This document shows, piece by piece, positions 1 through 9,116 of a DNA stretch of 64,000 nucleotides. The DNA lies in the NCBI GenBank assembly GCA_022592435.1, contig JABYQS010000054.1, forward strand, positions 1 through 64,000. The letters run 5' to 3'. The notes below the pieces were generated by a model. That model was not told the origin of the DNA, ran no database searches, and was given only the letters and a program-made list of their open reading frames with translations. Position numbers and translations under genes: made by a program. Source of the DNA: Cerioporus squamosus. Lineage: Eukaryota; Basidiomycota; Agaricomycetes; Polyporales; Polyporaceae. How positions within the stretch are numbered: position 1 is the first letter of the stretch; each line of letters begins with the position of its first letter.

Positions 1-550
1 GCTCTCTCAATAACACTTCATATTGAGCCTGCTCTGTTCGGACGGCTTTCTCGTGTTCGGTGATCTGTGTCAGGTTGTGTGTGAGTGAACTCAGCATACA
101 CAGCATTCAGCACACTGACCCTGGCTTTTTGTAGGTTATACACCGCTCGATTAGATCAGACTTCCCCATCCAGAGACTTCGCTCGAGCAGCCAAGAGGAC
201 AATGTTGTTCGCCTGTTCAAGGTGGCTCTGTGCTGCGCAATCAAGGGAGGCAAGAAGACGTCCGACAAACTCAGAGCTATTTGTCTGCAGCTGCAGTCGG
301 ATTAACACGACGGTCATGCATGGGGAAAAGGGGATACACACAGACACTCCTGCTGCACCGTGCAGCGTTTGCGCTGTTGCATTGTTGTTGTGCACGGCAG
401 ATATGCTCTGTGTCAGTTCCTTCATGAAGTCAGCTGTATGTGTCTGGTACTTCACCGTATGGGTAAGGGAAATGAGCCAAAGAGACTGCAGACACATCCT
501 AGGGTGACAACACACCTTTGTCTCGCCATTGCCGCCGTGTTCTCGCAGCC

Positions 551-559
551 AGTCTTGAT
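551..559. repeat. Target-site duplication, left copy
   Basis: AGTCTTGAT, repeated exactly at 926-934 on the other side of the 366 bp element. On the coding (minus) strand both copies read ATCAAGACT, so one copy belongs to the original exon of the interrupted gene. Confidence 0.7.
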
Positions 560-925
560 TAGGCTCACTTGCCAGCCTCTAGTTCCTTGTCCCTCAGAAT
601 AGAGGCTGGTACTACGTAGCAGGGGGGGTCGCAGACACCCCCCGTGGGAAACTCTTCTCTGGCTCTTGGTCTCTCACCCACAACATGCACCCACCGTTAT
701 TCCCGAAAAAAATACTCACTTCAGAGCTCGTCTCTCTGACAACTTTCGTCTCCAATATGAACAGCTCGGAGGATCAGGACATGAGGTGTGCGCAGATGCA
801 GGACGTGGAAGCGCCTGAGGTTCGAAGTCCGACATGTCCTACCAGCCAAAATTCGTACTCAGACGTTCTCACGGGGGGGGGGGGGGGGGGGTCTGCGACC
901 CCCCCCCCTCACGTAGTACAAGCCT
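560..925. mobile_element. 366 bp non-autonomous DNA element (MITE-like) with 9 bp target duplication
   Basis: The element is flanked by the direct repeat AGTCTTGAT (551-559 and 926-934) and has short inverted ends, TAGGCT at the left and AGCCT at the right. Inside are longer inverted arms, one at about 604-644 (GGCTGGTACTACGTAGCAGG, then a G-run, TCGCAGACA and a C-run) and one at about 871-925 (its complement, with longer G and C runs). A 10 bp perfect inverted repeat, CCAGCCTCTA and TAGAGGCTGG, lies at 572-581 and 600-609. No coding capacity is visible. A 9 bp duplication is typical of Mutator-like (MULE) elements, so that is the best guess for the mobilising family; hAT (8 bp) is the alternative. 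Confidence 0.7.
873..908. repeat. G19-TCTGCGA-C10 palindromic run
   Basis: Nineteen G residues are followed by TCTGCGA and ten C residues, forming a potential all-G:C hairpin with a 7-nt loop; the G-run could also form a quadruplex. A smaller partner (G7, TCGCAGACA, C6) sits at 622-643 in inverted orientation, so both belong to the inverted arms of the 366 bp element. The exact run length is unreliable because sequencing commonly miscounts such tracts. Confidence 0.75.
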
Positions 926-1538
926 AGTCTTGATCATCAAGCGCGAGTTGTACGCTCCGTGCTTGACTTCGCAGGAACTTCGAATCGGTGATGATAAACT
1001 GTAGAGCGCTCTGAGTATACACATAGCCCTTCCCTAGCCACTATATGTGCACCTCGTGATTCACGCCTTTTGCGAGAAGTTGCACACTATCGCTCACTAA
1101 GTCCTCTAGAAAACTTGCAAGGTCCGACAGCAAATGCGAGATCAAAGTATAGCCCTATCAAGCCGTTAACATCAGAAGGTCATTCTTGCAAGAACGCAGG
1201 GTGTACCTTCGCCGCCTTGGTATCTGGTCGTTCGGCGAGTAACTCTGCATTCGCTGCGAGGACTCGACGGAGCGTCTTTGCCTGCAGTAGGGCTGTATCG
1301 GCCTCCATGTCTTGACAGTATCCAGATCGTAGGAAGCTAGCCCATCCCCTCAGACGACGTTATGATATAGCTGACTTGAAGGTGGTGATGGTGGTACTCC
1401 GTGGAGACGCACCGAAGGGGGTCGCTCCGCGATCTCCGCGTTACCGGATCCTGTGACCATACGCGAGCGTGACACCGAGGCCCTCGCGCTCGGTCGCGTC
1501 GCTGCCACACCTTCCCTCCGTCCTACTGCCCTCCACCC

Positions 1539-2281
1539 ATGAAGCGTGCCAACGACGAGAACGCCGCTGCCCCCGCGGCCAAGAAGTCGCGCGGGAATGC
1601 CGCTCACACGGCCACCATTGCCATGGTCAACTCCATCCTCGCCAACCCGAAGTCATACCCCGTCTCCGGCAGCGAGGAAGTCGTTCGCAAGTCCCTCGTC
1701 GACCTCGCTTCATACGCGCGTTTTCTGGAGCAGCAGCTGGCCGAGGCGGCGCTAGGACCTGTGGCTGGTGGCAGTAAGGCCGTGGTCGCGAAGCCTGCCG
1801 CCAAGTCACCGGCGGAGCTTGAGGCAGCGGCTGAGAAGCTCAGGAGGGCTGCGGTCAGTGGTATCAAGAAGCAGATGTCGGTGAGTAAAGCGTTCAACGC
1901 TGCCCCGTGGCTGTCCTTTGTGTGCGTAAAAGCTGACGCGTAACGCATTCAGTGGAAACCTTCGTGCAAGACGGGCTCGGCGAAGTGGTCCTACGACGGT
2001 ATATGCACCGACCCACAGGTCTTCGGCGCGCTGCTCGGCCTGGGAGGGCCTCCTACATTCAAGATGAAGAAATTCTCGGCTGAGGAGTTTCAGAACGCGC
2101 TCGGTCATATCGAAAGTTCTGTGAGGTGTGTTTACCCTGTTTTCGAGTCGGTCGGGTCAGTTGAGCATCCGGAACCGACAACAGATATGATACGCTCTAC
2201 ATTACCAGCAAGGAGGTCACTGTGCGCTGGTCCGACACAGGAGAGTTCAAGTTTAGCGGAACTTATGGGAAATTATGTTAG
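1539..2281 (+). CDS. Small conserved fungal protein of unknown function
   Basis: Three exons, 1539-1880, 1953-2125 and 2185-2281, join in frame across canonical introns to give about 203 residues. The N-terminus (MKRANDENAAAPAAKKSRGN) is basic and looks like a nuclear targeting stretch. Residues 25-115 are predicted helical and Ala/Glu-rich. The C-terminal half (WKPSCKTGSAKWSYDG, then a stretch ending GEFKFSGTYGKLC) is Trp/Gly-rich and compact. I recognise no named domain, but the clean splice sites, matching phases and low-complexity-to-globular layout argue for a real gene. It lies 230 bp from the divergent start of the copy 1 family gene and is convergent with the NYN gene downstream. The ATG sits in a good context (CACCCATGA). 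Confidence 0.75.
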
Positions 2282-2778
2282 TACTGATCCTGAATCCTGC
2301 TTCTCTTACTCGGAGTCCTCGCTATCATATCCCTTCATCGTCAGCTCACTGCTCGTACTCTACTTTAATCGTTGTTGTCCCATAGTGTACCTTAGCTTCC
2401 CGATACGAATATGCTATGTGCTTCATCGGACTGGCGAACCCTTGAGCCACAAAACTTGACCCCGATGATACATGATAGCATGGGTAGCGCTATAGTTCTG
2501 GAGCTCTCGTACGTCGGGTTATGAGCTTAGGGACACTTGTGGATAGTCGCTATGTAGATAATTAGACGGCTTCAAGATGTGATATGGATTATGTGCGCCT
2601 GGATATATGGATAGTGGTACATGGTGGAGGAGCTACAATACCGACGCAACGCGCACAACAATGACATGAGAGTCAACCGACAAACAAACAACAGAGTATC
2701 GTACATACACAAGGTCTCCACGCGACGCGGCGCTATCCTCTCCACACCGACACCCGGCTCAAAACATAACGCCAAGTG
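2282..2778. other. Intergenic region between convergent genes
   Basis: This holds the 3' ends of the small conserved protein (plus) and the NYN protein (minus). The sequence is T/A-richer than its neighbours, as expected for 3' untranslated regions. I see no further gene. Confidence 0.6.
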
Positions 2779-4670
2779 TCAGTGTCCCCCCATAACGCTC
2801 TCGGGCATCTCCAGCAGGTCTGACGCGTACTGGTCCAACATGTAGACCTTGAACAGGTCATTGCCTCCAAACTCGCGCATCCACGCCCGGCTCAACCCTC
2901 CCTCCCACGCGTACAACTCGACGCACCATCCCTTCTTGAGGGCGGTGCGGACGCACCCGAGGAACCCGTCCTCGTTGAACTGGCCGACATTCCCATCGCC
3001 GGTCGCGAGCACGATCGTGCCACCCGGAGGAACGACGTCGACCGCCGCGATCGCCTGATGCAGCTTCAGCTGGAGCAGCTCGTCCACACCCTGCTCCCGA
3101 TAACGAACGCGCGTGGAACTCGAGCCTCCAGCACCTTGGTCCGATTCTGTGGACGTCCCGTTCCCACCGCCAACGGACGTCTTGTGTGCATGACCGCGGA
3201 CGAACGTACGACTACGTCCGCCTGCGCGAGAGGGACCTGCCTCGTTCTTCGTGTTGCTCAGATTGCGGCTATGAGTCCGGGCATGCCCGGCTGGGCGTTG
3301 ACGGTCTGCGCCATCGCCCGTGTCAGGTACACGGGCGTAGATACGCACTTCGTAGCCAAGTTCCTCAGCAGAGTCCATGGGTTGATATAGAGGAGACGAT
3401 GTGACAAGCACACGTCGGGTCACGGGCCGACCACGCTCGAGAACGAGCGCGAGCGCCGCATGGGAAAGGTGCGTTTGCTTGATCTTGCGGATGACGTGCT
3501 GCAAGTGCTTCTTCACATAGTTTATGAAGCCAATAAGAATGTTGGAGCTGGGAAGCATGAGCGACATAAGCAAGATAGCAATGTGAAGAAACGTACTGAT
3601 CAATGAAGACATGGATGAGAGTGTCTTGAGATTGAGGTACAGGGCCACGCGGATCCGCATAAGTTAACGAGGAAGTGAAGTCTCGAGATAGCATAGCTTG
3701 GAGAGCATCCGATTCTGACGGGAAGAGTAGTCTGAGTTTGTGGGCAAGAGTCCGGAGTTGAATCGTGCGGGCATCAAATGATTTGGTCATAACGTGTAGA
3801 CTGGGGGTAGATCGGCTATGGTGCAGACGTGGGTTGTGTTCGGCAGTGGCGCGGGTCTTCCGCTTCTCCTGGCGGAAGATAGCAGGGGTGGCAGGGGTAG
3901 TCTTGTAATTATGTGGGGAAGAGGACGAGGGATCTTGGGACGACGAGGAAGTGTCCCCGTCTTCGACATCTGCGCTGGCAGCATCGACGCCATCAACGCC
4001 GCCTGCTGCCGTCTCAGGGTGGGTACCATCGTCCATGGCACCACGTCGAGCGGACCGGTTGCGTTTGCGTCGTCGCTTCCTGCGAGAGGCCGTGACCAGT
4101 AGCTGAGAGGCGCTATCCGATGTCGTCGAGCCGTTGCCACGCTGCTCGAATCGTGCAGCGAGCTTCTCTCGTTCGGCGGCGAGGTAGGTCAAAGCTTGAT
4201 CGAGGTCTCCGAGAGAGGGCCGATCCAGAGGGTTCTCATCCTCAATGGGCACCTCTAGCTCCGTGCCATCGTCGTACTCCGATGCCGTGTCATCCGAGTC
4301 AGGAGGAAGGACAGAGCGGCCACGAACGGGGCTTCCGGGTAGGGAGGATGTGAGATAAGATGTAACTCGCCTGGTGGTCCATACTGAAGGGCCCTGCAGA
4401 GGATCCGAGTCGTCTGAATGAGAGAGTGCGAAAGAGGATGTAGGTGTGGGACTTCGCACGTCCGCGTGCAGATTGGTCAATGCCCGGAAAATAGTGCCAA
4501 ACGCTCCCAAGTCCGGTGCATCTGTCCACGTTATCGTCAGCGCTGCGCAAGGTGTGTGGCACAGAGACGGAACGCTTACCATCGGAAGTGATCCCGCTGG
4601 CGGCCGAGTACGTAGAGAAGGGGCTCAGAGGACCAGGGGATATGGAGGAGTCGGTAACGGACTGGGTCAT
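2779..4670 (-). CDS. NYN-domain (PIN-like) putative ribonuclease
   Basis: Three exons, 4580-4670, 3597-4521 and 2779-3547, join in frame to give 594 residues. The first ~320 residues are Ser/Pro-rich and disordered, with an acidic stretch (SEYDDGTELEVPIEDENPLD) and a strongly basic cluster (RRKRRRKRNRSARRG) that could be a nuclear localisation signal. The C-terminal part is an NYN domain, a PIN-fold metal-dependent RNase module as in MARF1/limkain-type proteins. The conserved acidic positions are visible: FIDHSN (Asp about 338), REQGVDELL (Asp about 494) and LATGDGN (Asp about 523). A low-complexity insert of about 80 residues separates the first two motifs. The family usually cleaves single-stranded RNA; the target here is unknown. 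The first exon was chosen because MTQSVTDSSIS splices in phase into the long exon. Catalytic activity is inferred from the retained acids. Confidence 0.85.
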
Positions 4671-6308
4671 AAATATCGAGTGGCTTGGGGCGAACGAGAA
4701 GGAAAAGTGGTGAAGAGAGCGTGGTGGTCGTGAGGACGGTTAAGTAGCAGGGCAAGTACCGCCGAGTCAGCGCATAGCTTCCGGCGCTTCGTCCCGCCTG
4801 CATTATGCTCCTAGCACGTGTAGCAGGCAAGCACGGATTTGGTAACCCGAGCTCCGCAGACTGCCGCAGCCAAAGCGGTGGAGGGCATTTGCGGACGCAA
4901 ATTCCTCGATAGGCACGTACGCAATAGCTCCTGGAACAAAGCACAACATACCGATGGGCATCATGCCTCAGGATCCAGGGAGAGGGGAATGAATGCACGT
5001 CCATGGCAACGTGTCCTTCACAATTGAAAGGAACTTCCTGTAACGTATTGGCTCAGAGCTCGAAGCTCGAAGCTGCATCCCGGGTTACCAAGTCAATGAA
5101 CACTAGGTTCCATGCAGAAGCCCTTGTTACACACCTTCCATGTGAATCGTTTGTTCTACCAACAGGCAGTCGATGATACATTAGTACACCAGCGACTCGC
5201 CGATGGATACACTTGGGATACAGCGTTCTAGTACCGCAGACCGTCAAAGCTCAGTTCGGAGTACGGTCTCGAACATGAACCTCAGAAGTGGACGATTCGG
5301 ATGTCAGGAGGCCTGTGCTTTGATAGGGGAATCGATACAGTCAGTAAGTCTCCCCGACAATGCACTTGGAACTTACGTACAGTATACCAGCAACCTGTCA
5401 GCAGGCTACCGACAATGCATGGTCATCGTAGCAGTCCATGGTACGTTTCAAGCTGCAAGATCGCTCGCCATGAAGAATGGATGCGGCGAGGAGGGCGCAT
5501 CGACGTTCTGGGGCCTGTCTGGCGCGGATGGTCGTGGTTAGGGCGAGTCCATGATGAGATCACAGTGTGAGCAGAACAATGTGTGTTTGGGTGTCGTGGT
5601 TACCCTCCAAATGGTGCAGTCTTGTGATGTATGGACAATGTGATGGCCTAAGGAGAGGAAAAAGGTCAGAGGAGAGGATCCTGCGGCTCGATGCTGCGGC
5701 ATCCTATGTGGTTCGAGGTAAGGTTCAGCGATACTCGACGTGACTCACCCGCGTTCATTCTGGTTGTGTCCAGATGACTGACCACGACATCCTTCTTCTA
5801 CTGACAATGAGAAGACGGTGGTACGAATAAGGAACGCGCATGACGAGATGAACATGCGACGCGTCCAACATGATCGAGCGTCTACTTCATTTCGGTCCGT
5901 CGCGGTCACATGAGCGTGCCCATGAGCAAGTACTTACCCCGTTCCATCTCGCCAACCGAGCAATGCCCTGTGTAGTTGCGTCCGCTCGCCTTGTAAACGA
6001 CCGACCAGAGTTATTAACATTGTGTGAGAATGCAGCGAAGGATGATATGCGGCGGCCCAGTATCCGGAAATCCAAACATGCCATCTAAATATCAGTCCGA
6101 TCCAGAAGCCTATGCGAGTCTATACGTTGATGTGGATGCAAGTGCAGCAATGCAACACGGGCAGAGTAACATGAAATACGAAGTGACTAGAAATGCGCGT
6201 AATTGACGATAATGAGGAAAGATAATTTTGGACCATATATGCACACCTGGTGTCCTTGAGGAGTGCGTCCGAGTGTCGGAGGGACACAGGGCATCATATG
6301 CGACGCCA
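4671..6308. other. Gene-free interval between NYN gene and bestrophin gene
   Basis: This holds the upstream region of the NYN gene and the 3' flank of the bestrophin-like gene. Short open frames at 5203-5541 and 5870-6088 lack splice signals, codon structure or recognisable similarity. I see no gene here. Confidence 0.55.
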
Positions 6309-8615
6309 TTACATAGTCGCGAGGGCAGTCTGAATGCGCCCTAGTCCGCGCTGCATCCACTCGTCGGGCGCGACCCGCTCTTCGGTCGTGAAGATCTGGT
6401 CGTTGTACATCGAGAACGCCCAGCTCTCAACGTGCGGCGCGGGCAGAGCCGTGATCGCGCGCAGTTCATTGCCTGTATGTAGCCACAGAAGAAACAGTTG
6501 GAGGGGAGACACATGGTGGTACGCGTGGTGACGTACGGATGATGTTGTGCGTAAAGTGGTCCAGATTCTGTCACCAAGCGGTGTCAGAGGCTTGCGAAAG
6601 TACGGGGATCATAAACAGTAAGCTTACCAAGTCGTTCTTGTCGTAACCTTGTCGTGTTGTCGAGTACGTCAATGATCGCTTTCATACATGGTGTGTCCAT
6701 ATGGCACTTACCAAACGGATCTATGGAGGCACGCAGGAAGGTTAGATGCGTTCAGATTGGCGTGATCGATAGGAAGCACTCACTTTCGATCTCCTCGCCA
6801 GCAACCAAGAAGCCGAAGAAGATGAAACTCTATCGTTGAAATGAGTATGATGCACGAGGAGCCGGCCGATCGTGACGTACAAGGAGAGTCGTCGCGGGGA
6901 TGGTGAGCCAGCGGAACGTCGCCCAGATCTGGAACGGCTAGAGAGGAATGAGCGCGCGCGAAGATAGGACCTTGCTGAACAGGCGTACCAAGAGCAGGTT
7001 ATAGAGAATGGCTACGCTCCATAGGTGGACACGATACCTGCGCGATGCAGGTTATATCGAGGCCTGACATGTCGGCGAAGAAGACACGCACGAGAACGGT
7101 ATAGGCGTAGTCAGGATACGCTCAAGTCCAGTCAGCGCGTCGACAAGTTGATTCAGAGCGTTCAGCAAGTTCGCTGAAAAGTTATGCATCAGTATCCGCC
7201 ACCTCATGGCAATATATTGGTGACAACGCACTAGCAGTAGGCGGAGGGACACAGTTGCGCTCCTGCAGCGCCGCGATGTACGAGCTCTGTAACCGAGCTT
7301 TCAGCGGACTGATGACAATGAGAACTCAACATCTTGACAAACCAAATACAAGGAGATCTCAAGCGGCAGGTTGTGAGTGACAGTCTTGCTCCGAAGCTTG
7401 GCGCGTACGCGAGCAGCCTTCTTGCCCTACATATGACGTGAGGGATTGCAATGACGTGAACCCTCGAGGTCGACGTACTTTGACTTCCTTGCCCCTCTTG
7501 GCTAAAAAGCCAACGAGCAGAGAGAATGGGAATAGGTCGAGCAGGTGATACTTCGGCGGATTGCGTGCGGGAAGGAGGAAGTCCTCAGCGCGCTCGTTAC
7601 CAGACATTCCAGAGTACGTCGACCCCTTGTCTCCCTGCTTCTTCTCGTCGAATGTCCTCGAGCGACCATTCAAACGATGTCCTGACGGGAAGTCGACCTT
7701 GACGCTAACCTTGCGGGACGTCGCGGGGAGGGGTAGCTGGCCTTGAGCACCCTGCGAGAAGGTTGGACTCATAGGAGATGCCGGTGGTTCGCCAGGTGAA
7801 GTGGCCTCGAGGTCGGGTACGGGAGCCGAACTATCGCCACGGGCACGTAGACGGGGTGAGAGAGTAGACGATCCACCCTCCGCAGACGTCACATCGACAA
7901 GGGAGGGCATACCAGGTGGGAGCGCATAGGAAGGGAGGTACTTCACCAGGTGGTAGAGATCCACGTAATACACGCCTTCTTCCCCACGCAGGTAATGCTT
8001 GACTGCGACAGCAAAGGCCTCGATGAGATTGATTACCGTCTTCTTTTCGATGAGGACGCGAGCTTTGCGTTGCTCGGGCGTCGACGGATCGTCCTTCGAT
8101 GCGGGCATCATTTCTGCAAACGAGTCGGCGGACACGAGCACGAAGAGTGAGTATACGTTCCGGAAGAAGCGGCGAACCAACAGCTCGAGCATGCTACACA
8201 CCAGGGACATGGAACCAGATCGTCCGTGCCAAAGTTCTGCTCCCCAGTATGATCTGCGACCACAGCCGTCTTCCCTCATTATACCGCTCAAAACTTGCTG
8301 TCGTCCGGTAGGATACGACGAAACCGAGGACAGTACCGATGCTGTGGGACAGATATCGTCAGTTAGAGTGATCGAGATCACATCTGGACGAGCACATGTA
8401 AGTACTCACACCGTCAGAAGGGTGGACTGGATCGCGAGACTGTGCACGCTATTGCTGATGACAGAGATGGCGGTTGCCCATGCAGAGAAGAAAAGTAGGA
8501 GAGGCCAGCACCGAAAGACTGCTGTAGCAAGTATGGCACTCATGAACCTCGCCACATTCCCGCCGTTGCGTGTCGGCGAGAAGGGGTCCACGGCGTACAT
8601 GAAAGACGTCTCCAT
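6309..8615 (-). CDS. Bestrophin-like (UPF0187) anion channel protein
   Basis: Thirteen exons (8410-8615, 8202-8341, 7479-8113, 7343-7426, 7232-7286, 7092-7173, 6989-7037, 6881-6937, 6784-6829, 6712-6720, 6628-6647, 6537-6567, 6309-6472) join in phase to 525 residues. The fungal bestrophin signature runs through it: TVLGFVVSYRTTASFERYNE, then GRRLWSQI, INLIEAFAVAVKHYL, LPLEISLYLSSYIAAL, LNQLVDALTGLERILTTPIP, IPATTLL, GEEIENPFGYDKNDLNLD and RNELRAITALPAP. Bestrophins are pentameric chloride/bicarbonate channels; fungal members are poorly studied but are probably membrane anion channels. A ~100-residue low-complexity loop around residues 180-290 is longer than in most relatives. One exon is only 9 nt. 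The ATG at 8615 (GGCACGATGG) is chosen; an in-frame ATG at 8786 would add 57 residues that look like leader sequence. Confidence 0.9.
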
Positions 8616-9116
8616 CGTGCCCAGGGTGAAAGGAATGAAAGCGAAAGTCTTAGAGGACAAATTGCATGCAGAGAACGTCGTAGAGACAGGAAGAGAAAGA
8701 GAGATGCCGAGGGTCGTGTGCCGGTCGTCAATGTATAGTGGAGAGCCTTGGCCAGGACGGGGAGCCGAGGCCTGGGCTGTGTCCATGACAGCTTGTTGGC
8801 ATTCAATATCATCACAAAACAGTTGAAATGGATGTAATGCTCAGCCTTTTCGTGATCCAAAGGCAGGAATAACAAGCGGGCAAGCCCATCAACGATCAGT
8901 AACCAGAGGGATAAGTGGACCGGAATCGATAGTCGCAATTTATTAGAACGCGATAAGTCACGCCGCGTCACGTGTAAAATGGTGTCACGCGTCGCGTTTA
9001 TACTGCCTTCCTCTTGAGTCACTTCTCCAAATCGGATGCGTTTGCGGGCTTTTTCTCTCCTTCGTCCTTGTACTTTTACTCCTTTGCGCATCCACGTTCG
9101 TCGGAAGCATCTAGAC
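8616..9116. promoter_or_regulatory. Divergent promoter region, bestrophin gene and glycyl-tRNA synthetase
   Basis: These 500 bp separate two head-to-head starts (8615 minus, 9117 plus). The stretch at 9025-9110 is pyrimidine-rich just before the synthetase ATG, the usual leader of a strongly expressed basidiomycete gene. No clear TATA box is visible; an AT-rich patch lies at about 8935-8990. Confidence 0.45.

Larger units (their letters stand above)
1..1308 (-). pseudogene. Coiled-coil / DUF6697-like family gene, copy 1: 5' part, interrupted by an inserted element, cut by the window edge
   Basis: Six exons of the 5' part can be placed on the minus strand: 1207-1308, 1053-1154, 516-998 (containing the insertion), 348-443, 162-290 and 64 leftwards off the edge. 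Exon 1 begins MEADTALLQAKTLRRVLAAN and matches the first exon of copy 5 (MESDTVYVQVRNVHRAIATN). Exon 2 (34 codons), exon 4 (ADFMKELTQSISAV) and exon 5 (LQTNSSEFVGRLLASLD) match the same exons of the other copies in order and phase. Exon 3 is broken by the element at 560-925, which brings an in-frame TAG immediately after LALDDQD. Without the element and one target duplicate, exon 3 is exactly 36 codons in phase. The DUF6697-like domain itself would lie outside the window. The function of the family is unknown. I call it a pseudogene or disrupted allele; the start at 1308 rests on alignment to the paralogues. Confidence 0.72.

Noticed and set aside
7999..8826. 275-codon plus-strand frame opposite the bestrophin-like gene
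   Set aside because: It is the antisense shadow of the long third exon and first exons of the bestrophin-like gene and has no similarity of its own.
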